A stretch of 64,000 bases of DNA from Ptiloglossa arizonensis (lineage: Eukaryota > Arthropoda > Insecta > Hymenoptera > Colletidae), in NCBI RefSeq assembly GCF_051014685.1, contig NW_027479710.1, positions 1 to 64,000 on the forward strand, in the 5' to 3' direction. Positions 23,683 to 36,000 of the stretch are shown in pieces (within the stretch, counting starts at the first letter, position 1; every line of letters starts with the position of its first letter). Position numbers and translations under genes: made by a program. A model generated the notes under the pieces. That model saw only the letters and a list, made by a program, of their open reading frames with translations. It searched no databases and had not been told where the DNA came from.

Positions 23683-24921
23683 CTACTATCAAATGCAATA
23701 GGAATTTTTGGGTTAGGTCAATCCGTTCGCGAGATATGGGACTTTGAATCTAAGAAATGGTTGTCAAGACAACAAATTTTTCGCAATTCTGCTGCTCCAA
23801 TCGCTTAACCAGAATGGCCTAGGGGAAAAATACACATACCGTTGTAATCGGGCGAGTTTCTACTTTCAGATGCAATAGGAATTTTTGGGTTAGGTCAATC
23901 CGTTCGCGAGATATGGGACTTTGAAGCTAAGAAATGGTTGTCAAGACAACAAATTTTTCGCACTTCTGCTGCTCCAATCGCTTAACCAGAATGGCGTAGG
24001 GGAAAAATACACGTACCGTTGTAATCGGGCGAGTTTCTACTATCAAATGCAATAGGAATTTTTGGGTTAGGTCAATCCATTCGCGAGATATGGGAGTTTG
24101 AAGCTAAGAAATGGTTGAGGAGACAACAAATTTTTCGCACTTCCGCTGCTCCAAACGCTTAACCAGAATGGCCTAGGGAAAAAATACACATACCGTTGTA
24201 ATCGGGCGAGTTTCTACTTTCAGATGCAATAGGAATTTTTGGGTTAGGTCAATCCATTCGCGAGATATGGGAGTTTGAAGCTAAGAAATGGTTGAGGAGA
24301 CAACAAATTTTTCGCACTTCCGCTGCTCCAAACGCTTAACCAGAATGGCCTAGGGAAAAAATACACATACCGTTGTAACCGGGCGAGTTTCTACTTTCAG
24401 ACGCAACAGGAATTTTTGGGTTAGGTCAATCCGTTCGCGAGATATGGGAGTTTGAAGCCAAGAAATGGTTGAGAAGGCAAAAAATTTTTCGCAATTCTGC
24501 TGCTCCAAACGCTTAACCAGAATGGCCTAGGGAAAAAATGCACATACCGTTGTAATCGGGCGAGTTTCTACTTTCAGATGCAATAGGAATTTTTGGGTTA
24601 GGTCAATCCGTTCGCGAGATATGGGAGTTTGAAGCCAAGAAATGGTAGAGAAGGCAAAAAATTTTTCGCAATTCTGCTGCTCCAAACGCTTATCCAGAAT
24701 GGCCTAGGGCAAAAATACACATACCGTTGTAATCGGGCGAGTTTCTACTTTCAGATGCAATAGGAATTTTTGGGATAGGTCAATCCGTTCGCGAGATATG
24801 GGAGTTTGAAGCCAAGAAATGGTTGAGAAGGCAAAAAATTTTTCGCAATTCTGCTGCTCCAAACGCTTAACCAGAATGGCCTAGGGAAAAAATGCACATA
24901 CCGTTGTAATCGGGCGAGTTT
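23683..24921. repeat. U unit 2, 7 monomers (1239 bp)
   Basis: The unit runs from marker ctactatcaa at 23683 to 24922, exactly 7 x 177 bp. Internal order: gaatctaag monomer, gaagctaag / gcgtagggg monomer, two ccattcgcgag monomers with ttgaggagac, an A6-gcacat monomer, a ggtagagaagg monomer with cttatcc, and a gggatagg monomer. Confidence 0.85.
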
Positions 24922-25479
24922 CTACTATCAAATGCAATAGGAATTTTTGGGTTAGGTCAATCCGTTCGCGAGATACGAGACTTTGAATCTAAGAAATGGT
25001 TGTCAAGACAACAAATTTTTCGCAATTCTGCTGCTCCAATCGCTTAACCAGAATGGCCTAGGGGAAAAATACACATACCGTTGTAATCGGGCGAGTTTCT
25101 ACTTTCAGATGCAATAGGAATTTTTGGGTTAGGTCAATCCGTTCGCGAGATATGGGACTTTGAAGCTAAGAAATGGTTGTCAAGACAACAAATTTTTCGC
25201 ACTTCTGCTGCTCCAATCGCTTAACCAGAATGGCGTAGGGGAAAAATACAGGTACCGTTGTAATCGGGCGAGTTTCTACTATCAAATGCAATAGGAATTT
25301 TTGGGTTAGGTCAATCCATTCGCGAGATATGGGAGTTTGAAGCTAAGAAATGGTTGAGGAGACAACAAATTTTTCGCACTTCCGCTGCTCCAAACGCTTA
25401 ACCAGAATGGCCTAGGGAAAAAATACACATACCGTTGTAATCGGGCGAGTTTCTACTTTCAGATGCAATAGGAATTTTT
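24922..25479. repeat. U unit 3, truncated
   Basis: Starts as unit 2 does and follows it for about three monomers, then runs into the third L copy. It holds a unique gagatacgagac variant near 24973, where a CG replaces the usual TG in the CENP-B-like segment but the following G is also changed. Confidence 0.8.
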
Positions 25480-27430
25480 GGGTTAGGTCAATCCATTCGC
25501 GAGATATGGGAGTTTGAAGCTAAGAAATGGTTGAGGAGACAACAAATTTTTCGCACTTCCGCTGCTCCAAACGCTTAACCAGAATGGCCTAGGGAAAAAT
25601 ACACATACCGTTGTAACCGGGCGAGTTTCTACTTTCAGACGCAACAGGAATTTTTGGGTTAGGTCAATCCGTTCGCGAGATATGGGAGTTTGAAGCCAAG
25701 AAATGGTAGAGAAGGCAAAAAATTTTTCACAATTCTGCTGCTCCAAACGTTTAACCAGAATGGCCTAGGGAAAAAATACACATACCGTTGTAATCGGGCG
25801 AGTTTCTACATTCAGATGCAATAGGAATTTTTGGGTTAGGTCAATCCGTTCGCGAGATATGGGACTTTGAAGCTACGAAATGGTTGTCAAGACAACAAAT
25901 TTTTCGCACTTCTGCTGCTCCAATCGCTTAACCAGAATGGCGTAGGGGAAAAATACACATACCGTTGTAATCGGGCGAGTTTCTACTTTCAGATGCAATA
26001 GGAATTTTTGGGTTAGGTCAATCCGTTCGCGAGATATGGGACTTTGAAGCTAAGAAATGGTTGTCAAGACAACAAATTTTTCGCACTTCTGCTGCTTCAA
26101 ACGCTTAACCAGAATGGCCTAGGGAAAAAATACACATACCGTTGTAATCGGGCGAGTTTCTACTTTCAGATGCGATAGGAATTTTAGGGTTAGGTCAATC
26201 CGTTCGCGAGATATGGGACTTTGAAGCTATGAAATGGTTGTCAAGACAACAAATTTTTCGCACTTCTGCTGCTCCAATCGCTTAACCAGAATGGCGTAGG
26301 GGAAAAATACACGTACCGTTGTAATCGGGCGAGTTTCTACTATCAAATGCAATAGGAATTTTTGGGTTAGGTCAATCCGTTCGCGAGATATGGGAGTTGG
26401 AAGCTAAGAAATTGTTGAGAAGAGAACAAATTGTTCACATTTCTGCTGCTCCAAACGCTTAACCAGAAAGGACTAGGGAAAAAATACGCATACCGTTGTA
26501 ATCGGGCGAGTTTCTGCTTTCTGATGCAACAGGAATTTTTGGGTTAGGTAAATCCGTTCGCGAGATATGGGAGTTTGAAGCCAAGAAATGGTTGATAAGG
26601 CAAAAAATTTTTCGCAATTCTGCTGCTCCAAACGCTTAACCAGAATGGCCTAGGGAGAAAATACACGTACCGTTGTAATCGGGCGAGTTTCTACTTTCAG
26701 ATGCAATAGGAATTTTTGGGTTAGGTCAATCTGTTCGCGAGATATGGGAGTTTGAAGCCAAGAAATGGTTGAGATGGAAAAAATTTTTCGCAATTTTGCT
26801 GCTCCAAACGCTTAACCAGAATATCCTAGGGAAAAAATACACATACCGCTGTAATCGGGCGAGTTTCTACTTTCTGATGCAACAGGAATTTTTGGGATAG
26901 GTCAATCCGTTCGCGAGATATGGGAGTTTGAAGCCAAGAAATGGTTGAGAAGGCAAAAAATTTTTCGCAATTCTGCTGCTTCAAACGCTTAACCAGAATG
27001 GCCTAGGGAAAAAATACACATATCGATGTAATCGGGCGAGTTTCTACTTTCAGATGCGATAGGAATTTTAGGGTTAGGTCAATCCGTTCGCGAGATATGG
27101 GAGTTTGAAGCCAAGAAATGGTTGAGAAGGCAAAAAATTTTTCGCAATTCTGCTGCTTCAAAAGCTTAACCAGAATGGCCTAGGGGAAAAATACACAAAC
27201 CGTTGTAATCGGGCGAGTTTCTACTTTCAGTTACAATAGGAATTTTTGGATTAGGTCAATCCGTTCGCGAGATATGGGAGTTTGAAGCCAAGAAATGGTT
27301 GAGAAGGAAAAAAATTTTTCGCAATTCTGCTGCTTCAAACGCTTAACCAGAATGGCCTAGGGAAAAAATACACATACGGTTGTAATCGGGCGAGTTTCTA
27401 CTTTCAGATGCAATAGGAATTTTTGGGTTA
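25480..27430. repeat. partial super-unit copy L3 (homologous to the start of L1)
   Basis: Bases 25690-27430 match 388-2128 of L1 at offset 25302. Shared markers are ctacgaaatgg, aattgttgag, ctgttcgcg with the 176-bp gagatgg monomer near 26775, and the cgatgtaatc and aaagcttaacc variants. Relative to L1 one monomer is missing near 25656, where a hybrid monomer of 176 bp joins the first and third L monomers. The copy ends at a monomer with ttcacgag near 27442. Confidence 0.85.
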
Positions 27431-28830
27431 GGTCAATCCGTTCACGAGATATGGGACTTTGAATCTAAGAAATGGTTGTCAAGACAACAAATTTTTCGCA
27501 ATTCTGCTGCTCCAATCGCTTAACCAGAATGGCCTAGGGGAAAAATACACATACCGTTGTAATCGGGCGAGTTTCTACTTTCAGATGCAATAGGAATTTT
27601 TGGGTTAGGTCAATCCGTTCGCGAGATATGGGACTTTGAAGCTAAGAAATGGTTGTCAAGACAACAAATTTTTCGCACTTCTGCTGCTCCAATCGCTTAA
27701 CCAGAATGGCGTAGGGGAAAAATACACGTACCGTTGTAATCGTGCGAGTTTCTACTATCAAATGCAATAGGAATTTTTGGGTTAGGTCAATCCATTCGCG
27801 AGATATGGGAGTTTGAAGCTAAGAAATGGTTGAGGAGACAACAAATTTTTCGCACTTCCGCTGCTCCAAACGCTTAACCAGAATGGCCTAGGGAAAAAAT
27901 ACACATACCGTTGTAATCGGGCGAGTTTCTACTTTCAGATGCAATAGGAATTGTTGGGTTAGGTCAATCCATTCGCGAGATATGGGAGTTTGAAGCTAAG
28001 AAATGGTTGAGGAGACAACAAATTTTTCGCACTTCCGCTGCTCCAAACGCTTAACCAGAATGGCCTAGGGAAAAAATACACATACCGTTGTAACCGGGCG
28101 AGTTTCTACTTTCAGACGCAACAGGAATTTTTGGGTTAGGTCAATCCGTTCGCGAGATATGGGAGTTTGAAGCCAAGAAATGGTTGAGAAGACAAAAAAT
28201 TTTTCGCAAATCTGCTGCTCCAAACGCTTAACCAGAATGGCCTAGGAAAAAATGCACATACCGTTGTAATCGGGCGAGTTTCTACTTTCAGATGCAATAG
28301 GAATTTTTGGGTTAGGTCAATCCGTTCGCGAGATATGGGTGTTTGAAGCCAAGAAATGGTAGAGAAGGCAAAAAATTTTTCACAATTCTGCTGCTCCAAA
28401 CGTTTAACCAGAATGGCCTAGGGAAAAAATACACATACCGTTGTAATCGGGCGAGTTTCTACTTTCAGATGCAATAGGAATTTTTGGGTTAGTTCAATCC
28501 GTTCGCGAGATATGGGACTTTGAAGCTACGAAATGGTTGTCAAGACAACAAATTTTTCGCACTTCTGCTGCTCCAATCGCTTAACCAGAATGGCGTAGGG
28601 GAAAAATACACGTACCGTTGTAATCGGGCGAGTTTCTACTATCAAATGCAATAGGAATATTTGGGTTAGGTCAATCCGTTCGCGAGATATGGGAGTTGGA
28701 AGCTAAGAAATGGTTGAGAAGAGAACAAATTGTTCACATTTCTGCTGCTCCAAACGCTTAACCAGAAAGGACTAGGGAAAAAATACGCATACCGTTGTAA
28801 TCGGGCGAGTTTCTGCTTTCTGATGCAATA
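27431..28830. repeat. U unit 4 and short super-unit copy L4
   Basis: A U-type run (gaatctaag monomer, gaagctaag monomer, ccattcgcgag monomer) leads into a fourth L start at about 27958. That copy keeps the gggtgtttgaag monomer with ggtagag (28336) and the ctacgaaatgg monomer (28512), then jumps to the ttcacatttctg monomer near 28735. Several L monomers are skipped. The 176-bp length near 28250 comes from loss of one G before the A-tract. Confidence 0.8.
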
Positions 28831-31800
28831 GGAATTTTTGGGTTAGGTCAATCCGTTCACGAGATATGGGACTTTGAATCTAAGAAATGGTTGTCAAGAC
28901 CACAAATTTTTCGCACTTCTGCTGCTCCAATCGCTTAACCAGAATGGCCTAGGGGAAAAATAAACGTACAGTTGTAATCGGGCGAGTTTCCACTATCAAA
29001 TGCAATAGGAATTTTTGGGTTAGGTAAATCCGTTCGCGAGATATGGGAGTTTGAAGCCAAGAAATGGTTGATAAGGCAAAAAATTTTTCGCAATTCTGCT
29101 GCTCCAAACGCTTAACCAGAATGGCCTAGGGAGAAAATACACGTACCGTTGTAATCGGGCGAGTTTCTACTTTCAGATGCAATAGGAATTTTTGGGTTAG
29201 GTCAATCTGTTCGCGAGATATGGGAGTTTGAAGCCAAGAAATGGTTGAGATGGAAAAAATTTTTCGCAATTCTGCTGCTCCAAACGCTTAACCAGAATAT
29301 CCTAGGGAAAAAATACACATACCGCTGTAATCGGGCGAGTTTCTACTTTCTGATGCAACAGGAATTTTTGGGATAGGTCAATCCGTTCGCGAGATATGGG
29401 AGTTTGAAGCCAAGAAATGGTTGAGAAGGCAAAAAATTTTTCGCAATTCTGCTGCTTCAAACGCTTAACCAGAATGGCCTAGGGAAAAAATACACATACC
29501 GATGTAATCGGGCGAGTTTCTACTTTCAGATGCGATAGGAATTTTAGGGTTAGGTCAATCCGTTCGCGAGATATGGGAGTTTGAAGCCAAGAAATGGTTG
29601 AGAAGGCAAAAAATTTTTCGCAATTCTGCTGCTTCAAAAGCTTAACCAGAATGGCCTAGGGAAAAAATACACAAACCGTTGTAATCGGGCGAGTTTCTAC
29701 TTTCAGTTACAATAGGAATTTTTGGATTAGGTCAATCCGTTCGCGAGATATGGGAGTTTGAAGCCAAGAAATGGTTGAGAAGGCAAAAAATTTTTCGCAA
29801 TTCTGCTGCTTCAAACGCTTAACCAGAATGGCCTAGGGAAAAAATACACATACCGTTGTAATCGGGCGAGTTTCTACTTTCAGATGCAATAGGAATTTTT
29901 GGGTTAGGTCAATCCGTTCACGAGATATGGGACTTTGAATCTAAGAAATGGTTGTCAATACCACAAATTTTTCGCACTTCTGCTGCTCCAATCGCTTAAC
30001 CAGAATGGCCTAGGGGAAAAATAAACGTACAGTTGTAATCGGGCGAGTTTCCACTATCAAATGCAATAGGAATTTTTGGGTTAGGTCAATCCGTTCGCGA
30101 GATATGGGAGTTGGAAGCTAAGAAATGGTTGAGAAGAGAACAAATTGTTCGCAATTCTGCTGCTCCAAACGCTTAACCAGAATGGACTAGTGAAAAAATA
30201 CACGTACCGTTGTAATCGGGCGAGTTTCTACTTTCAGATGCAATAGGAATTTTTGGGTTGGGTCAATCCGTTCGCGAGATATGGGAGTTGGAAGCTAAGA
30301 AATGGTTGAGAAGAGAACAAATTTTTCGCAATTCTGCTGCTCCAATCGCTTAACCAGAATGGCGTAGGGGAGAAATACACGTACCGTTGTAATCGGGCGA
30401 GTTTCTACTATCAAATGCAATAGGAATTTTTGGGTTAGGTCAATCCGTTCGCGAGATATGGGAGTTGGAAGCTACGAAATGGTTGAGAAGAGAACAAATT
30501 GTTCACATTTCTGCTGCTCCAAACGCTTAACCAGAAAGGACTAGGGAAAAAATACGCATACCGTTGTAATCGGGCGAGTTTCTGCTTTCTGATGCAACAG
30601 GAATTTTTGGGTTAGGTAAATCCGTTCGCGAGATATGGGAGTTTGAAGCCAAAAAATGGTTGATAAGGCAAAAAATTTTTCGCAATTCTGCTGCTCCAAA
30701 CGCTTAACCAGAATGGCCTAGGGAGAAAATACACGTACCGTTGTAATCGGGCGAGTTTCTACTTTCAGATGCAATAGGAATTTTTGGGTTAGGTCAATCT
30801 GTTCGCGAGATATGGGAGTTTGAAGCCAAGAAATGGTTGAGATGGAAAAAATTTTTCGCAATTCTGCTGCTCCAAACGCTTAACCAGAATATCCTAGGGA
30901 AAAAATACACATACCGCTGTAATCGGGCGAGTTTCTACTTTCTGATGCAACAGGAATTTTTGGGATAGGTCAATCCGTTCGCGAGATATGGGAGTTTGAA
31001 GCCAAGAAATGGTTGAGAAGGCAAAAAATTTTTCGCAATTCTGCTGCTTCAAACGCTTAACCAGAATGGCCTAGGGAAAAAATACACATACCGATGTAAT
31101 CGGGCGAGTTTCTACTTTCAGATGCGATAGGAATTTTAGGGTTAGGTCAATCCGTTCGCGAGATATGGGAGTTTGAAGCCAAGAAATGGTTGAGAAGGCA
31201 AAAAATTTTTCGCAATTCTGCTGCTTCAAAAGCTTAACCAGAATGGCCTAGGGAAAAAATACACAAACCGTTGTAATCGGGCGAGTTTCTACTTTCAGTT
31301 ACAATAGGAATTTTTGGATTAGGTCAATCCGTTCGCGAGATATGGGAGTTTGAAGCCAAGAAATGGTTGAGAAGGCAAAAAATTTTTCGCAATTCTGCTG
31401 CTCCAAACGCTTAAGCAGAATGGCCAAGGGAAAAAATACGCATACCGTTGTAATCGGGCGAGTTTCTGCTTTCTGATGCAACAGGAATTTTTGGGTTAGG
31501 TAAATCCGTTCGCGAGATATGGGAGTTTGAAGCCAAGAAATGGTTGATAAGGCAAAAAATTTTTCGCAATTCTGCTGCTCCAAACGCTTAACCAGAATGG
31601 CCTAGGGAGAAAATACACGTACCGTTGTAATCGGGCGAGTTTCTACTTTCAGATGCAATAGGAATTTTTGGGTTAGGTCAATCTGTTCGCGAGATATGGG
31701 AGTTTGAAGCCAAGAAATGGTTGAGATGGAAAAAATTTTTCGCAATTCTGCTGCTCCAAACGCTTAACCAGAATATCCTAGGGAAAAAATACACATACCG

Positions 31801-33099
31801 CTGTAATCGGGCGAGTTTCTACTTTCTGATGCAACAGGAATTTTTGGGATAGGTCAATCCGTTCGCGAGATATGCGAGTTTGAAGCCAAGAAATGGTTGA
31901 GAAGGCAAAAAATTTTTCGCAATTCTGCTGCTTCAAACGCTTAACCAGAATGGCCTAGGGAAAAAATACACATACCGATGTAATCGGGCGAGTTTCTACT
32001 TTCAGATGCGATAGGAATTTTAGGGTTAGGTCAATCCGTTCGCGAGATATGGGAGTTTGAAGCCAAGAAATGGTTGAGAAGGCAAAAAATTTTTCGCAAT
32101 TCTGCTGCTTCAAAAGCTTAACCAGAATGGCCTAGGGAAAAAATACACAAACCGTTGTAATCGGGCGAGTTTCTACTTTCAGTTACAATAGGAATTTTTG
32201 GATTAGGTCAATCCGTTCGCGAGATATGGGAGTTTGAAGCCAAGAAATGGTTGATAAGGCAAAAAATTTTTCGCAATTCTGCTGCTCCAAACGCTTAACC
32301 AGAATGGCCTAGGGAGAAAATACACGTACCGTTGTAATCGGGCGAGTTTCTACTTTCAGATGCAATAGGAATTTTTGGGTTAGGTCAATCTGTTCGCGAG
32401 ATATGGGAGTTTGAAGCCAAGAAATGGTTGAGATGGAAAAAATTTTTCGCAATTCTGCTGCTCCAAACGCTTAACCAGAATATCCTAGGGAAAAAATACA
32501 CATACCGCTGTAATCGGGCGAGTTTCTACTTTCTGATGCAACAGGAATTTTTGGGATAGGTCAATCCGTTCGCGAGATATGCGAGTTTGAAGCCAAGAAA
32601 TGGTTGAGAAGGCAAAAAATTTTTCGCAATTCTGCTGCTTCAAACGCTTAACCAGAATGGCCTAGGGAAAAAATACACATACCGATGTAATCGGGCGAGT
32701 TTCTACTTTCAGATGCGATAGGAATTTTAGGGTTAGGTCAATCCGTTCGCGAGATATGGGAGTTTGAAGCCAAGAAATGGTTGAGAAGGCAAAAAATTTT
32801 TCGCAATTCTGCTGCTTCAAAAGCTTAACCAGAATGGCCTAGGGAAAAAATACACAAACCGTTGTAATCGGGCGAGTTTCTACTTTCAGTTACAATAGGA
32901 ATTTTTGGATTAGGTCAATCCGTTCGCGAGATATGGGAGTTTGAAGCCAAGAAATGGTTGAGAAGGCAAAAAATTTTTCGCAATTCTGCTGCTTCAAACG
33001 CTTAACCAGAATGGCCTAGGGAAAAAATACACATACCGTTGTAATCGGGCGAGTTTCTACTTTCAGATGCAATAGGAATTTTTGGGTTAGGTCAATCCG
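28831..33099. repeat. module P: units of 9, 5 and 4 monomers
   Basis: The marker gtcaatctgt, followed by the 176-bp gagatgg monomer, recurs at 29201, 30793, 31677 and 32384. Spacings are 1592, 884 and 707 bp, that is 9, 5 and 4 monomers each minus one base. Every unit continues with the gggatagg monomer, the cgatgtaatc monomer, the aaagcttaacc monomer and the ttggattagg monomer. The shorter units lack the ttcacgag and agagaacaaa monomers at the end. The same monomer order occurs in L near 1423-2100, so P looks like an amplified piece of L. Confidence 0.85.
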
Positions 33100-36000
33100 T
33101 TCACGAGATATGGGACTTTGAATCTAAGAAATGGTTGTCAAGACAACAAATTTTTCGCACTTCTGCCGCTCCAATCGCTTAACCAGAATGGCCTAGGGGA
33201 AAAATATACGTACCGTTGTAATCGGGCGAGTTTCCACTATCAAATGCAATAGGAATTTTTGGGTTAGGTCAATCCGTTCGCGAGATATGGGAGTTGGAAG
33301 CTAAGAAATGGTTGAGAAGAGAACAAATTGTTCGCAATTCTGCTGCTCCAAACGCTTAACCAGAATGGACTAGGGAAAAAATACACGTACCGTTGTAACC
33401 GGGCGAGTTTCTACTTTCAGATGCAATAGGAATTTTTGGGTTGGGTCAATCCGTTCGCGAGATATGGGAGTTGGAAGCTAAGAAATGGTTGAGAAGAGAA
33501 CAAATTTTTCGCAATTCTGCTGCTCCAAACGCTTAAGCAGAATGGCCAAGGGAAAAAATACGCATACCGTTGTAATCGGGCGAGTTTTTACTATCAAATG
33601 CAATAGGAATTTTTGGGTTAGGTCAATCCGTTCGCGAGATATGGGAGTTGGAAGCTAAGAAATGGTTGAGAAGAGAACAAATTGTTCGCAATTCTGCTGC
33701 TCCAAACGCTTAACCAGAATGGACTAGGGAAAAAATACGCATACCGTTGTAATCGGGCGAGTTTCTGCTTTCTGATGCAACAGGAATTTTTGGGTTAGGT
33801 AAATCCGTTCGCGAGATATGGGAGTTTGAAGCCAAGAAATGGTTGATAAGGCAAAAAATTTTTCGCAATTCTGCTGCTCCAAACGCTTAACCAGAATGGC
33901 CTAGGGAAAAAATACACGTACCGTTGTAATCTGGCGAGTTTCTACTTTCAGATGCAATAGGAATTTTTGGGTTAGGTCAATCCGTTCGCGAGATATGGGA
34001 GTTGGAAGCTAAGAAATGGTTGAGAAGAGAACAAATTTTTCGCAATACTGCTGCTCCAAACGCTTAAGCAGAATGGCCAAGGGAAAAAATACGCATACCC
34101 TTGTAATCGGGCGAGTTTCTACTTTCAGTTACAATAGGAGTTTTTGGGTTAGGTTAATCCGTTCGCGAGATATGGGACTTTAAAGCTAAGAAATGGTTGA
34201 CAAGACAACAAATTTTTCGCACTTCTGCTGCTCCAATCGCTTAACCAGAAAGGCCTAGGGGAAAAATACACGTACCGTTGTAATCGGGCCAGTTTCTACT
34301 TTCAAATGCAATAGGAATTTTTGGGTTAGGTCAATCCGTTCGCGAGATATGGGAGTTGGAAGCTAAGAAATGGTTGAGAAGAGAACAAATTGTTCGCAAT
34401 TCTGCTGCTCCAAACGCTTAACCAGAATGGCCTAGAGAAAAAAAAAACATACCGTTGTAATCGGGCGAGTTTCTACTTTCAGATGCAATAGGAATTTTTG
34501 GGTTAGGTCAATCCGTTCGCGAGATATGGGAGTTTGAAGCCAAGAAATGGTTGACAAGACAACAAATTTTTCGCACTTCTGCTGCTCCAATCGCTTAACC
34601 AGAATGGCCTAGGGGAAAAATACACGTACCGTTGTAATCGGGCGAGTTTCTACTTTCAAATGCAATAGGAATTTTTGGGTTAGGTCAATCCGTTCGCGAG
34701 ATATGGGACTTTGAATCTAAGAAATGGTTGTCAAGACAACAAATTTTTCGCACTTCTGCTGCTCCAATCGCTTAACCAGAATGGCCTAGGGGAAAAATAC
34801 ACGTACCGTTGTAATCGGGCGAGTTTCCACTATCAAATGCAATAGGGATTTTTGGGTTAGGTCAATCCGTTCGCGAGATATGGGAGTTGGAAGCTAAGAA
34901 ATGGTTGAGAAGAGAACAAATTGTTCGCAATTCTGCTGCCCCAAACGCTTAACCAGAATGGACTAGGGAAAAAATACACGTACCGTTGTAATCGGGCGAG
35001 TTTCTACTTTCAGATGCAATAGGAGTTTTTGGGTTGGGTCAATCCGTTCGCGAGATATGGGAGTTGGAAGCTAAGAAATGGTTGAGAAGAGAACAAATTG
35101 TTCGCAATTCTGCTGCTCCAAACGCTTAACCAGAATGGACTAGGGAAAAAATACGCATACCGTTGTAATCGGGCGAGTTTCTGCTTTCTGATGCAACAGG
35201 AATTTTTGGGTTAGGTAAATCTGTTCGCGAGATATGGGAGTTTGAAGCCAACAAATGGTTGATAAGGCAAAAAATTTTTCGCAATTCTGCTGCTCCAAAC
35301 GCTTAACCAGAATGGCCTAGGGAAAAAATACACGTACCGTTGTAATCCGGCGAGTTTCTACTTTCAGATGCAATAGGAATTTTTGCTGTTGGGTCAATCC
35401 GTTCGCGAGATATGGGAGTTGGAAGCTAAGAAATGGTTGAGAAGAGAACAAATTTTTCGCAATTCTGCTGCTCCAAACGCTTAAGCAGAATGGCCAAGGG
35501 AAAAAATACGCATACCGTTGTAATCGGGCGAGTTTCTACTATCAAATGCAATAGAAATTTTTGGGATAGGTCAATCCGTTCGCGAGATATGGGAGTTGGA
35601 AGCTAAGAAATGGTTGAGAAGAGAACAAATTGTTCGCAATTCTGCTGCTCCAAACGCTTAACCAGAATGGACTGGGGAAAAAATACGCATACCGTTGTAA
35701 TCGGGCGAGTTTCTGCTTTCTGATGCAACAGGAATTTTTGGGTTAGGTAAATCCGTTCGCGAGATATGGGAGTTTGAAGCCAAGAAATGGTTGATAAGGC
35801 AAAAAATTTTTCGCAATTCTGCTGCTCCAAACGCTTAACCAGAATGGCCTAGGGAAAAAATACACGTACCGTTGTAATCGGGCGAGTTTCTACATTCAGA
35901 TGCAATAGGAATTTTTGGGTTAGGTCAATCCGTTCGCGAGATATGGGAGTTGGAAGCTAAGAAATGGTTGAGACGAGAACAAATTTTTCGCAATTCTGCT

